64,000 nt of DNA from Clostridiales bacterium FE2011 (GCA_017569305.1 CP069418.1:1302001-1366000), one strand, 5' to 3'. Numbered from the stretch's first letter, positions 41,407 through 50,702 are shown. The notes: generated from the sequence alone by a model not told the origin. Made by a program: numbers and translations.

Positions 41407-44400
41407 ATGAAACGAATACTGTCCCTGTTCCTTGTGCTGGCGCTGGTAGTCAGCACACTGCCCGCCCTGGCGGAACCGGCTCCGTCAGGCGCTGCCGAAG
41501 CGGCCGGCCTGCCGGCCGTGGGCGACGTGGTCGAAGGCTTCGAAGTCAAGGAGCTTCGTCCCTTTGACCTGGTCGGCGCGACCCTGGTGTCCTTTGAGCA
41601 CCAGAAGACAGGCGCGAAGCTTCTTTACATTGCCAATGAAGATACCAACCGCGCCTTCCAGCTGTCCTTCCTGACCCGGCCGATTGACAACACCGGCCTG
41701 CCCCATGTGTTTGAACACAGCACCCTGTCGGGCTCAGAGAAGTATCCCAGCAAAGCCCTGTTTTTCAATCTTCTTTATCAGTCCTATACCACCTTTGTGA
41801 ACGCTTATACCGACGACTATGTGACCTGTTATCCGGTGGGTTCCCTTTCCGAAAAGCAGCTGCTTGCCATGGCAGATCTTTATACAGACTCCTGCCTGCA
41901 TCCGATGATCATGACGGATGAAAGCATCTACCGCACGGAATCCTGGCGGTATGAAATGGCGGATATGGAAAGTCCCCTGACGCTGAACGGTACCGTGTAC
42001 AGTGAAATGACCGGTGCCCTCACGCTGCAGAGAAGCGCCCGTGACAACGCAAGGGCTGCCACCTTCCCCGGTTCCGTGGCGGCTTTTAACTCCGGCGGCA
42101 TTCCCAAATACATTCCGGATATGACCTGGGATTCCCTGAAGGAATACCACAACCGGTTCTATCATCCGTCCAACTGTCTCGCTTACCTGTACGGCTCCTA
42201 TGAGGATTACACCGCTTTCCTGAAGCTGCTGAATGAAGCCTTCGCTCCCTATGAAAAGCAGGACTTCACCTTCACCGACAGCGGCTATACCCGGATCACG
42301 GAGCCTGTGGTCACCAGCGTTCCCTATGCGGTGGCAGAAGGTACGGATACCACCAATCAGTCTTCCGTATATTACTATATCCTCTGCCCCGGCCTGAGGG
42401 AAAACAAGGAAGAACAGCGGATCGTGGATCATGCGGATCTCATGCTGGCCACCACCGGTTCTCTCCTGATTGAAAACCTGAAAAAAGCCTTCCCTGCCGG
42501 AAGCTTCACCTGCTCCCGTGACTCCGTCGGACCCGATGACGCTTTGCTCTTTGCAGCAGACAATGTCAACGCGAATGACGCGGAAACCTTCCGCCAAATC
42601 GTCAACGACTCCCTGAAGCAGATTGTGCAGGACGGTTTTGATCCTGTGCAGGTGGACGCGACCGCAACCCGCCAGGAGCTGACCAATAAGCTGGCAACGG
42701 AAGGCGGCAGCCCGATCATAGGCGTTGTCGCCAAGCTTTCCGACGGCTATGCCCTGACCGGCAATCCCTTTGAATACTGCGAAAACATGGAAGCCCAGAC
42801 CCATATCCGGGAGGAAAATGAAAAAGGTCTCCTCACCGGCGCTATTGAAAAATGGCTGGTGGATCCGGCGCTGTATACCCTGACCACCACCTATCCGGAA
42901 CCCGGCCTGAAGGAACAGCAGGAAGCTGCCCTGGCTGAAAAGCTGGCAGAGATCAAGGCCGGCATGACGGAAGAGGAAAAGCAGGCCGTCATCGATGCCA
43001 CCAATGCGAAGCCCGAAGAGGAAGACACCACTGAAATGGTCGCCTCCCTGACGGCTGTCACCGTGGCTGACCTTCCCGAAGAAGTCCGTGAGATTCCGTA
43101 TACGGATGAAACCGGCGCCGACGGCGTCCGCCGTCTGAACATGACAGCCAACGTGGATGAAATCGGACTGATCGACCTGTTCCTGGACGCCCGCGGTCTT
43201 TCCCAGGAAGACCTGCAGTATGCGCGCCTTTTCTCCCAGCTGCTGGGTCAGCTGGATACTGACGCCCATACCAAGGAAGAGCTTGCCCTGCTCATGGGCC
43301 GTTACCTGACGGGCGGAAGCTACAAAATCCAAACTTTCGATACGGCTGACAAGAACGACGTTACCGCCTACCTGGCGGCCGAGTGGGTCGCCCTGGACAG
43401 GGACCTGCCGGCTGCCTATGACCTCGAACAGGAAATCCTGTTCCATACGCAGTTTACAGACATCCCGACGCTTGCCGAAAAGATCTCAGCCCTGAAATCC
43501 ACTGCCCGCAGCATCATTTCCGCTGCCCCCTATACGGTGGTTTTAGCCCGCCAGGCCGGGCTTGACGATCCCCAGTCCAGGGTGCAGGACTACCTGAGCT
43601 TCACCCCTTATTACACCTTCCTGGAAAACGTGGAGCAGCAGATGGCAGCGGATCCGGAAGCGGTTGTTACCCGCCTGCAGGCGATCCAGTCTTTCCTGGC
43701 CAACCGCAGCGGAGCCATGGCCATCTATGCCGGCAATGAGAACTCCATTGCGCTCAACGCGCCCCTGGTGGATGCTTTCTTCGCGGAGCTCCCCAATGAA
43801 AAGCGGGAGTATCCCGCCTATGACGTGCCGGCAGCCGACAGGAAGGAAGGCCTTTCCGTGGACGGCAACATCCAGTACAACTGCCTGACTGCTTCCTTCC
43901 GGGAGCTCGGCATTGAACCGGATTACACCTTTGACGTCATCGGCTCGATCATCACCGACCAGGTGCTGATTCCCATCCTGCGGGACCAGATGGGCGCCTA
44001 CGGTGCCTCCTGCGGCACAAACGGCGACCTCGGCCTGATGATCTACTCCTACCGGGATCCCAACGTGAAGGCCACCTTTGACCTGTATGATTCCATCCCG
44101 GAAAAGCTGGCCAACATGGAACTGACCCAGGACCAGATCAACGGCTATATCATGCGCCAGTATTCATCCATCGCGACGCCTGCCGGCGAACTGACAGAAG
44201 CCATCCTTAAGATCAACGCAGTCCTGAATGGCCGTCCCGAGGACGAAACGCTGCAGAAGATGCGCGCCTATAAGAGCGTGACGCCTGAAACCGTGAAAAA
44301 CGCGGCGGCCGTCTATGCCCTGCTGGTAGAAAAAGGTGCCCGCGGTACTGCCGGCCCCATCGGTGCCCTGCAGGCCAACAGCGATCTGTATGACACGATC

Positions 44401-44802
44401 CTGAATCCCTTCCATACGGAAGACCTGTCCAAGGTTTCCTTCTCCGACGTGGCGGAAGACAGTGAATATCATGATGCCGTCTATACCGCCTTTGCAGCCG
44501 GCCTGATGCAGCCGAAGGAAGAAGGCCTCTTCGCGCCGGATGAACCCGCCACTGCAGGCGATTTCCTCGGCGGACTGTATATGCTGATCGGCGGCGGAAC
44601 CAATGATCCGGAAGCCTGCAAGGCAGCCCTGAGCGCCAACGGCCTGATCCCCGCGGATCAGGACCTGAACGCAGAAGTGAATGAGGGCTTCCTCGGCGGC
44701 ATCCTGGCCGCCCTGGGTGTTCCCGGTGCCACGGAGACGCCCGATGTGGCTGTCACCCGCGCCGAACTGGCAGCGCTGTTCATCCAGCTCACCGGCAAGT
44801 AA
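41407..44802 (+). CDS. Secreted M16C (insulinase-family) metallopeptidase with SLH-like tail
   Basis: 1131 aa. Class I signal peptide (MKRILSLFLVLALVVSTLPALA). The M16 zinc site is HVFEH near 93 in GLPHVFEHSTLSGSEKYPSK, with the rest of the presequence-protease-type (M16C) chain to about 1010, including the second non-catalytic half. Residues about 1020-1131 contain one recognisable SLH-like repeat (FSDVAEDSEYHDAVYTAFAAG, ending in LFAPDEPAT) and a second with VTRAELAALFIQL, which could fix the enzyme to the cell wall. Start: GGAGGAAGAAAG before the ATG; the frame opens earlier, at 41332, but without a signal. It would degrade peptides outside the cell. It is monocistronic. Confidence 0.92.
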   Translation: MKRILSLFLVLALVVSTLPALAEPAPSGAAEAAGLPAVGDVVEGFEVKELRPFDLVGATLVSFEHQKTGAKLLYIANEDTNRAFQLSFLTRPIDNTGLPHVFEHSTLSGSEKYPSKALFFNLLYQSYTTFVNAYTDDYVTCYPVGSLSEKQLLAMADLYTDSCLHPMIMTDESIYRTESWRYEMADMESPLTLNGTVYSEMTGALTLQRSARDNARAATFPGSVAAFNSGGIPKYIPDMTWDSLKEYHNRFYHPSNCLAYLYGSYEDYTAFLKLLNEAFAPYEKQDFTFTDSGYTRITEPVVTSVPYAVAEGTDTTNQSSVYYYILCPGLRENKEEQRIVDHADLMLATTGSLLIENLKKAFPAGSFTCSRDSVGPDDALLFAADNVNANDAETFRQIVNDSLKQIVQDGFDPVQVDATATRQELTNKLATEGGSPIIGVVAKLSDGYALTGNPFEYCENMEAQTHIREENEKGLLTGAIEKWLVDPALYTLTTTYPEPGLKEQQEAALAEKLAEIKAGMTEEEKQAVIDATNAKPEEEDTTEMVASLTAVTVADLPEEVREIPYTDETGADGVRRLNMTANVDEIGLIDLFLDARGLSQEDLQYARLFSQLLGQLDTDAHTKEELALLMGRYLTGGSYKIQTFDTADKNDVTAYLAAEWVALDRDLPAAYDLEQEILFHTQFTDIPTLAEKISALKSTARSIISAAPYTVVLARQAGLDDPQSRVQDYLSFTPYYTFLENVEQQMAADPEAVVTRLQAIQSFLANRSGAMAIYAGNENSIALNAPLVDAFFAELPNEKREYPAYDVPAADRKEGLSVDGNIQYNCLTASFRELGIEPDYTFDVIGSIITDQVLIPILRDQMGAYGASCGTNGDLGLMIYSYRDPNVKATFDLYDSIPEKLANMELTQDQINGYIMRQYSSIATPAGELTEAILKINAVLNGRPEDETLQKMRAYKSVTPETVKNAAAVYALLVEKGARGTAGPIGALQANSDLYDTILNPFHTEDLSKVSFSDVAEDSEYHDAVYTAFAAGLMQPKEEGLFAPDEPATAGDFLGGLYMLIGGGTNDPEACKAALSANGLIPADQDLNAEVNEGFLGGILAALGVPGATETPDVAVTRAELAALFIQLTGK

Positions 44803-44822
44803 TCTTTCCCAGATATAAAGAA

Positions 44823-44850
44823 GGACTGCTCACCTGAGCAGTCCTTTTTT
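44823..44850 (+). terminator. Terminator after the M16C gene
   Basis: GGACTGCTCA-CC-TGAGCAGTCC, then TTTTTT. The convergent gene ends 2 bases later. Confidence 0.93.
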
Positions 44851-44851
44851 C

Positions 44852-45355
44852 TTATCGTTCATTGGAACACTTTACACCACGCTTTTCCCGGATTCTTCTG
44901 ATCGCCGAATAGAAGACCAGGCACACAGCCCACGGAACAACAGCTCCCATGATCAGTGCAAAAAATACATATGGATCTTTTGTGGGTTCATTGTAATCAA
45001 CCTGGTTTATATAAGGCGACGGCAGATAGATGACACAGTATGACACGATAATCGCCAGTACCGCGGTAAAGCCCGTCGCGGCAATACCTGCTTGTGCTGT
45101 TCTTTTCATTTGGGGATATCTCAGGATTGCCAGTATTGTGGTAACCGCGAACATTATTACACAGCAAACCCCAATCTGGGCATCAAGAATAAAGGGATCA
45201 ATGTCCCATGTCGTCATACCCGGCCTCTCACTGACGAATGCGATAAACAGGAGAAACATGACGCACGAAAGCGTTCCCGATAAAACGAATGCAATCCACC
45301 AGAAAACAAGCCTACCGTTCCGAAACCTTTCCCGGAATGCTGTTACCTCCATCAT
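44852..45355 (-). CDS. Four-helix membrane protein, paralogue of the neighbouring C-terminal half
   Basis: About 167 aa with four hydrophobic segments (about 17-38, 55-75, 85-108, 130-152). Unknown family. The string TTWDIDPFILDAQIGVCCV after segment 1, ISYCVIYLPSP, and the C-terminal IRRIREKRG align with residues 170-336 of the upstream protein, so it is a duplicated domain. The ATG at 45355 overlaps the upstream stop (ATGA) and has GGAGAG 5 bases before it. Confidence 0.72.
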   Translation of the reverse strand: MMEVTAFRERFRNGRLVFWWIAFVLSGTLSCVMFLLFIAFVSERPGMTTWDIDPFILDAQIGVCCVIMFAVTTILAILRYPQMKRTAQAGIAATGFTAVLAIIVSYCVIYLPSPYINQVDYNEPTKDPYVFFALIMGAVVPWAVCLVFYSAIRRIREKRGVKCSNER

Positions 45356-46362
45356 GCGTTCTCTCCTGTCGTCAGCGCGCGCTTTCCCTGTATTCTCCTG
45401 ATAACCAGATACAGTGCCAGGCTTACGGCACATATACCGACCGCTTTCAGGCCAAAGCCCAGGAACATATTGGAATCTCTTGTCGCTTCATGAATCCCTT
45501 CACCCCAGGGCAGCGGCAGGTTTATTACCCGATAGGAAATAATAATCGACAGAACCGCGGCTATAACGGTCATTACGCATGCAGTCTTGGCTACTTTTCT
45601 GATTGCCCGTGGGCCGACAAGTACCAGCTGGGCCAGGATGCCGAATAGTCCTACGCAAATAACCCCGTCCTGTGCCTCCAGCAGAAAAGGATCCGTTTCC
45701 CAGGTCGTTATTTCTGGTTCTCTGCAGAAATGTTCAATGTCGCCACACAAATGCACGCCCGCACACACGGTGATGACGATCATCGCAAATCCCCAGAAAA
45801 CAAGCCAGGCGTCTGTTCGAAGTTCTTTCAGGAATTTTGCCCTTTTTGTCATGTTCATTCCCTCATTTTCAGGAACTGTTTTCCTCTGATGCTTTCTGAT
45901 ATAGAAGAGCGCCATTACCAGACCGATACAGATCAGGCCTCCCCATATATACAGCGGCTCAATCTGATGAATCAGGCAGAACTGTTTCCAACGGAATCCG
46001 ATATTGTGATACTGGGAAAACAGCAGTGATTGATAGGACTCCCTCCTTATCACTTTCCCGTCATCATATTCAGTAAAGATATAAGTAGTATCTTCATCGC
46101 AGCATATGGCATTACTGTTTTTCCAGGCGTAAGCCTTCTTATATTCTTCAATCATCGTCCGGTCTTCTGTAACCCGTACAGGGTCGTTCAACTGTCCTTG
46201 CAAAAAGGGAGTGATCTCCAGCCGGTCGATATCATATTCCTTACTGCCATAACATGCAGTCAGCGGATCAGGTGTTTCTTCCGTCCAGATCCACAAAGCA
46301 GCCATCAGAAGAGCGAGAATACAGAAAGCAATCAGCAGGCCCCTGACAATTTTCCGTGCCAT
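45352..46362 (-). CDS. Membrane protein with a fused duplicated four-helix domain
   Basis: 336 aa. Residues 1-25 are a membrane anchor and about 26-135 an extracellular domain (YGSKEYDIDRLEITPFLQG, with Cys pairs); a second membrane helix is near 138-155, followed by a cytoplasmic link. From about 168 (MNMTKRAKFLKELRTD) to the end is a four-helix domain related to the next gene (TTWETDPFLLEAQDGV, ISYRVINLPLP, IRRIQGKR). The internal MNMTK is preceded in DNA by GAGGG, the trace of a former or still active separate start. Function unknown. Confidence 0.7.
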   Translation of the reverse strand: MARKIVRGLLIAFCILALLMAALWIWTEETPDPLTACYGSKEYDIDRLEITPFLQGQLNDPVRVTEDRTMIEEYKKAYAWKNSNAICCDEDTTYIFTEYDDGKVIRRESYQSLLFSQYHNIGFRWKQFCLIHQIEPLYIWGGLICIGLVMALFYIRKHQRKTVPENEGMNMTKRAKFLKELRTDAWLVFWGFAMIVITVCAGVHLCGDIEHFCREPEITTWETDPFLLEAQDGVICVGLFGILAQLVLVGPRAIRKVAKTACVMTVIAAVLSIIISYRVINLPLPWGEGIHEATRDSNMFLGFGLKAVGICAVSLALYLVIRRIQGKRALTTGENA

Positions 46363-46384
46363 GATACTTCACACTCCCCTGTTA

Positions 46385-46430
46385 CCTTCTCTGTTACTAT
46401 AGAAACGTTGTGGAGCGCCTGCCGGTTCCC
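46385..46430. repeat. Terminator-associated 46-base repeat, copy 1
   Basis: CCTTCTCTGTTACTATAGAA with a conserved continuation ending GCCTGCCGGTTCCC. A close relative with scattered substitutions is at 56651-56696. Both lie on the distal side of a minus-strand terminator. Confidence 0.65.
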
Positions 46431-46452
46431 TTCAGACAGTAATCGTATCATA

Positions 46453-46485
46453 ACAAAAAATCGGTGCCGCATTCTGCGGCGCCGC
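46453..46485 (-). terminator. Terminator of the AEC transporter gene
   Basis: Minus strand CGGCGCCGCA-GAA-TGCGGCACCG (one mismatch), then ATTTTTTG. Confidence 0.8.
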
Positions 46486-46522
46486 AAAAAGGTATGGGGC
46501 AGCCATGATAAATATCTCTTTT

Positions 46523-47452
46523 CTACGCAATGCTGTACGCCGCGACGCCGATAAACAGCAGGATGGAAAGAATCGTTTCCATGGACAGCGTCGTGGAAAT
46601 ATATTCAGCGTCCTCGCCCATATCCGCAAACAGGGGAATAATAAACGGCGCCGGCAGTGACCAGGCCAGCATGAGTGCGGTGAACAGCTGCTTGTCAAAC
46701 GGGATAATGCTGAAAATCAGCAGGGAACTGAGCCCAAGCAATACTGCCGCCACCGCGATCCGCAGTGCGGCGGTGATCAGGACGGGCTTCATCAGTTTCT
46801 TCCTGAAGTTCAGCTCATATCCGACAATCACCAGGATCAGTCCGGATACCGGAGCCGCAATAAAAGAAATAGCGTCAGATACAACTCCTCCGGCCGGAGA
46901 CGACAGCACTGCTTTTCCAATACCTGTGGCACCGAGCAGGACACCCAGCAGAGATCCAATCAATGCCGGGTTGGTCACGGCGCTTTTTGCCAGCGCACGG
47001 GGATTCACTTTGCCGGAGTTCACCGCCTGCATCGTAATCAGGAACACCGTAAATGCATTCAGGGTCTGCCCGATGTCCGCCATGGCGAAGATATGCGTTT
47101 GTCCCGGATACAGCAGGGCAAACAGTGCGTAACCCATCATGCCTCCCTCGAAATTGGTGACCAGGAAGGGCAGGAACCGGCCATGTTTCCCGGCACAGCG
47201 GCGCAGGAGGAAACCGACAGCCAGTCCCAGGGCACAGGCCACATATACGGTACCGAAGGTGAGGGCAATGGTCCCGGAGTATTCCGCGGTAAAAAAGGCG
47301 TTGAACAGCACCACCGGAAGCAGCACGCTACTCACCAGATCCTTGATTCCCTTCAGCCCCTCGGCGCTGATGATCCGCCGCCAGTGGCAGAACCAGCCAA
47401 GCAGGAACATGAGCAGCACCGGCACGACCATCCTGGTAATGGAAAGAAACAT
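46523..47452 (-). CDS. AEC-family (auxin efflux carrier-like) transporter
   Basis: About 309 aa with around ten membrane segments in two inverted halves. LVSSVLLPVVLFNAFF and, in the second half, LMLAWSLPAPFIIPLFADMG are typical of the AEC family, which moves organic acids and other small anions. Two ATGs lie close together; the second, at 47452, is 7 bases from GGAGG and is preferred. The gene follows lsrF on the same strand after 91 bases, in the place where lsrG stands in enteric bacteria. A role in handling an AI-2 breakdown product is speculative. Confidence 0.82.
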   Translation of the reverse strand: MFLSITRMVVPVLLMFLLGWFCHWRRIISAEGLKGIKDLVSSVLLPVVLFNAFFTAEYSGTIALTFGTVYVACALGLAVGFLLRRCAGKHGRFLPFLVTNFEGGMMGYALFALLYPGQTHIFAMADIGQTLNAFTVFLITMQAVNSGKVNPRALAKSAVTNPALIGSLLGVLLGATGIGKAVLSSPAGGVVSDAISFIAAPVSGLILVIVGYELNFRKKLMKPVLITAALRIAVAAVLLGLSSLLIFSIIPFDKQLFTALMLAWSLPAPFIIPLFADMGEDAEYISTTLSMETILSILLFIGVAAYSIA

Positions 47453-47543
47453 GGTCATTCCTCCTTCATCCGGTTGGGTTCAGCAGGATAGTGTGAAAGA
47501 AGCCGGCCCAAAACCGGCCGGCTTCCCCGGAAAATACCCGTGA

Positions 47544-48422
47544 TCAGTGGATCGCATCCTGGAAGAATTCAAAGGCTTCCTTGTCTGTATATCCTTCATG
47601 AACGATCTTCCTGATCGCCTGGCTCATTTCGATGGCGTGGTTGCTCTGGAAAATGTTCCGGCCCATATCGACACCGCGGGCACCGCCCTGGATGGCCTTG
47701 TAAGCCAGGGTCAGAGCTTCATCTTCAGGCAGTTTTTTGCCGCCGGCCACCACGATCGGCACCGGGCATGCCGCAACTACTTCCTCAAAGTTTTCACAGT
47801 AATAGGTTTTGACAATCTGCACGCCCATTTCAGCAATGATCCGCGTGGCCAGTTTGAAGAAGCGGTCGGTTCGCTCCATGTCCTTGCCCACGGCCACCAC
47901 GCCCAGGGTAGGAATGCTGTAACGGAAGCCGGCGTTGATGACCTTGCTCAGGTTATCAATGGAAGCAAGCTGTCCGTCCGCACCGATGAAGGTCTGAACC
48001 GCCATGCAGTCCGCATTCATCCGGATTGCGTCCTCAATGTCCACCGCCACCACTTCATGGCTCAGGTCGTCATTGAGCATGCTGGAGCCGCTGGATACAC
48101 GCAGCGCCACCGCCTTCCGGTTTTCCGGCGGCACGCAGGTACGCAACGCTCCACGGGTGCCCATCAGGCAGTCGATGTTCGGCATGAGCTTTGGCACAAC
48201 CAGGTCCAGCCGTTCCAGGCCCGCGGTAGAGCCCATGAAATAGCCGTGGTCAAAAGCAAACATGACCGTATTGCCGGACTTGGGATCAAAGATATTCGCC
48301 AGGTGCTTTTTCATGCCCCAGTCCAGGTGCTCCGCGCCCTTCACATGGAAGGCACGGTTGTTGGCAAAGGGAGTTTCTGTATGATAGTCTTTCGCGATTT
48401 TCAGGCCGTCTTTATCTGCCAT
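47544..48422 (-). CDS. lsrF: Phospho-AI-2 thiolase (class I aldolase fold)
   Basis: About 292 aa. LsrF transfers the acetyl group of 3-hydroxy-2,4-pentanedione-5-phosphate to CoA, the last step of AI-2 breakdown. The DhnA/FbaB-type barrel shows FAFDHGYFMGST (near 56), MGTRGALR, IADMGVQIVKT-like (ATRIIAEMGVQIVKTYY, Schiff-base Lys region, near 203) and VPIVVAGGKKLPEDEAL, which is nearly diagnostic of LsrF. AAAGGA lies 10 bases before the ATG at 48422; the longer open frame upstream runs through an intergenic hairpin and is rejected. Last canonical gene of the lsr operon. Confidence 0.92.
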   Translation of the reverse strand: MADKDGLKIAKDYHTETPFANNRAFHVKGAEHLDWGMKKHLANIFDPKSGNTVMFAFDHGYFMGSTAGLERLDLVVPKLMPNIDCLMGTRGALRTCVPPENRKAVALRVSSGSSMLNDDLSHEVVAVDIEDAIRMNADCMAVQTFIGADGQLASIDNLSKVINAGFRYSIPTLGVVAVGKDMERTDRFFKLATRIIAEMGVQIVKTYYCENFEEVVAACPVPIVVAGGKKLPEDEALTLAYKAIQGGARGVDMGRNIFQSNHAIEMSQAIRKIVHEGYTDKEAFEFFQDAIH

Positions 48423-48496
48423 AAGAGAATCATCCTTTCCGTACGTTGATGCAAGAAAAGGCAAAAGCCGCGTCATGCCGCAGCTTCCGCCGCAAT

Positions 48497-48522
48497 GGAA
48501 GGAGTCCCGCGGGACTCCTTCC
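48497..48522. repeat. 26-bp perfect palindrome between lsrB and lsrF
   Basis: GGAAGGAGTCCC-GC-GGGACTCCTTCC with no T run. Such hairpins after binding-protein genes often stabilise the upstream mRNA and could make LsrB more abundant than LsrF. Confidence 0.75.
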
Positions 48523-48534
48523 GGAATATGGGGA

Positions 48535-49599
48535 TCAGAAGTTGTACTGTGCAACGTTGTCCTTGGTGAACACAACGCGTTCGGGCAGCAGCACGACGCC
48601 GTTGTTTTCCTCAGCGGTCTCCTGGCCTTCCACCAAATCGCTGTTGGCAAGGATTTCGACTTCGCCGATGCCGGGGATGTCAACCTTGTCGCCCACATGC
48701 ACGGTGTTGCCGGCGGAGATGTAAGCAGCCAGGTAGCAGCCCATGGCGCCCTGGATACCGCAGTCCCACAGACCCCAGCGGGTACAGGCACCGGCTTCCA
48801 GGTACTCGGTCATACCGGAGGGCGGGCAGAAACCGGTGATGGTCACGTTTTCAGCGGTCAGGCCCTTGTTCTGGGCGGCCTTGCACTGTCCGGGCAGCGC
48901 GGTGGAGTCGTTGCAGATGATCAGGTCAACGTCAGGGTTGTCATCCAGCACGGCTTCGCCGATGTTCACGGACTTGGCGGCATCCTGCTCGGAATAGTAG
49001 GGATCATGGATGGCTACCCAGGTGGGATAGGTGGCCTTGATGTATTCTTCGCCAGCTACGTACCAGGAGTTCTGGTCCGCAACGGAGGGGTTGGAATAGT
49101 GCCACACATACTTGACTTCGCCATTCACGTCCACGCCGCGTTCCTTCAGGGATTCAACGCCCATTTCAACGAGCATCGGTCCGAGCACGGCAGCGGTGCC
49201 CTGGGAAACCATCAGCGCACGGGAGTCGGGAGAGACGTCGGAGTCCCAGGTGCTGACATAGATGCCGGCAGCCTGCGCTTCCTGCAGTTTCTCATCCAGC
49301 GCGGTCGCATCAACAGAAGAAATGCTGATAGCGTCCACGCCCTGGTCGATGGCCTGCTGGATCAGGTCCAGCTGGGTGGTAACGGAAGCATCGGGAGAGC
49401 CGATGTACTTCACGGTGAGGCCCCAATCGGCCGCGTACTTCTGGGCACCGTCGTTGGCTGCTTCAAAAAAGCTGTTACCGGATACTTTCGGGATGAAAGC
49501 AACGGTCAGGCCGTCCACAGGGCTCTTGCCATCCGCGAACGCTGCGGAAATGCCAAGGACCAGGCACAGGGCCAGCACAAGAGACAGAATCCTTTTCAT
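48535..49599 (-). CDS. lsrB: AI-2 binding protein LsrB
   Basis: 354 aa extracellular receptor of the AI-2 importer. Signal peptide at about 1-22, class I-like, without a lipobox Cys. Close to enteric LsrB over its length: VAFIPKVSGNSFF, STWDSDVSPDSRA, DQNSWY and the ending GVVLLPERVVFTKDNVAQYNF-like block. By visual alignment the ligand residues Lys35, Asp116, Asp166 and Gln167 of E. coli LsrB match Lys38, Asp119, Asp175 and Gln176, while Pro220 and Ala222 match Asn230 and Ser232. Variation at these positions has been described in Clostridial receptors. Lies between lsrD and lsrF. Confidence 0.92.
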   Translation of the reverse strand: MKRILSLVLALCLVLGISAAFADGKSPVDGLTVAFIPKVSGNSFFEAANDGAQKYAADWGLTVKYIGSPDASVTTQLDLIQQAIDQGVDAISISSVDATALDEKLQEAQAAGIYVSTWDSDVSPDSRALMVSQGTAAVLGPMLVEMGVESLKERGVDVNGEVKYVWHYSNPSVADQNSWYVAGEEYIKATYPTWVAIHDPYYSEQDAAKSVNIGEAVLDDNPDVDLIICNDSTALPGQCKAAQNKGLTAENVTITGFCPPSGMTEYLEAGACTRWGLWDCGIQGAMGCYLAAYISAGNTVHVGDKVDIPGIGEVEILANSDLVEGQETAEENNGVVLLPERVVFTKDNVAQYNF

Positions 49600-49673
49600 G
49601 ATAGGTTCCTCCTATAAAAGTGATTTATTTATCTCCAGGGGTCTCAACAGCCCCGGGAAACAACCGTTTCAGG

Positions 49674-50702
49674 TCAGGCGGACCGGCTTTTCAGCCGCCT
49701 GAACATGGATGAAATCATATGCTTTCCGGCAATCTCCCGTCCGAGCACCACAATGACCAGGATGATGCCGACAGGCAGATCCAGGTTCTGAGTACTGACA
49801 CCGAAGCACAGCGGCAGGCCATAGCGCATGATGCAGATGATCAGGGAAGCCAGGACCGTTCCGAGGATGGTTCCCTTGCCGCCGGTATTGGAAGTGCCGC
49901 CCAGCACAACCGCCGTGATGATGGCCAGCGTATAGCCGCTGCCCAGGTTATACTTGGCGGAGTTGACGTTGGAAGTCAGCAGCGTGCCTGCGATCGCCGC
50001 GCTCACCGCAGCCAGCACATAAGTGCTCATGATCACAGCCCGGGTATTGATACCGGAGTATTCTGCCGCTTCCTTGTTCACACCGATGAGGTACAGCCGC
50101 TCGCCGTACTTGGTACGGTGCAGGAGCCACACGCAGAAGAGGATCAGCACCACATAAATGATGATCTGGAAAGGAATGCCGAAAAGCTCTCCCTTGCCCA
50201 GGAAACGGAAATCAACGAAGATATTTCCCTTGAGCTTTTCCGGGAAGCCGCTGATGCCCTGGTAGGCGGGCGTGGCGGACATGCCGGAAACCAGCAGTGC
50301 CAGGCCGGAATACAGGAAGCTTCCGCCCAGGGTCACAACCATGGGCTGCACGCCGCAATAGGCCACGAAGAAACCGGAGAGCGCGCCGCACAGGGCCGCG
50401 GCAGCCACTGCACACAGCACAGCCGCCCAGATATTGAAACCCGCGTCGCTCCAGAGCACGCCTTCAATGATACTGGTCAGGCCGATGATGGAAGCCACCT
50501 GGATATCAATGCCCCCGCCGATCATGACCATCGTCACGAACAGGGTGATAATGCAGACGCTGATATAGTTCACCACGGCGGTCATAATGGACGCCGGGCG
50601 AAGGAACTTCGGATTGGCCGCGCCGAACACCACAAACTCCAGGATCAGGAAGAGGACCAGGAAAGTTTCCCAGCGTTTCAGGAGTTTTTTCAGGATCGTC
50701 AT
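49674..50702 (-). CDS. lsrD: AI-2 ABC importer permease LsrD
   Basis: 342 aa, with around nine to ten membrane segments. IEFVVFGAANPKFL-like start (LILEFVVFGAANPKFL), TMVMIGGGIDIQVASIIGL, VTLGGSFLYSGLALLVSGM and AIITAVVLGGTSNTGGKGT match the ribose/AI-2 permease family and LsrD in particular. Overlaps lsrC by 4 bases (ATGA). Confidence 0.9.
   Translation of the reverse strand: MTILKKLLKRWETFLVLFLILEFVVFGAANPKFLRPASIMTAVVNYISVCIITLFVTMVMIGGGIDIQVASIIGLTSIIEGVLWSDAGFNIWAAVLCAVAAAALCGALSGFFVAYCGVQPMVVTLGGSFLYSGLALLVSGMSATPAYQGISGFPEKLKGNIFVDFRFLGKGELFGIPFQIIIYVVLILFCVWLLHRTKYGERLYLIGVNKEAAEYSGINTRAVIMSTYVLAAVSAAIAGTLLTSNVNSAKYNLGSGYTLAIITAVVLGGTSNTGGKGTILGTVLASLIICIMRYGLPLCFGVSTQNLDLPVGIILVIVVLGREIAGKHMISSMFRRLKSRSA

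Noticed and set aside
46441..46522. lsrG-like small ORF after lsrF or the AEC gene
   Set aside because: No frame with LsrG-type (ABM fold) features was found anywhere in 46.4-56.5 kb.
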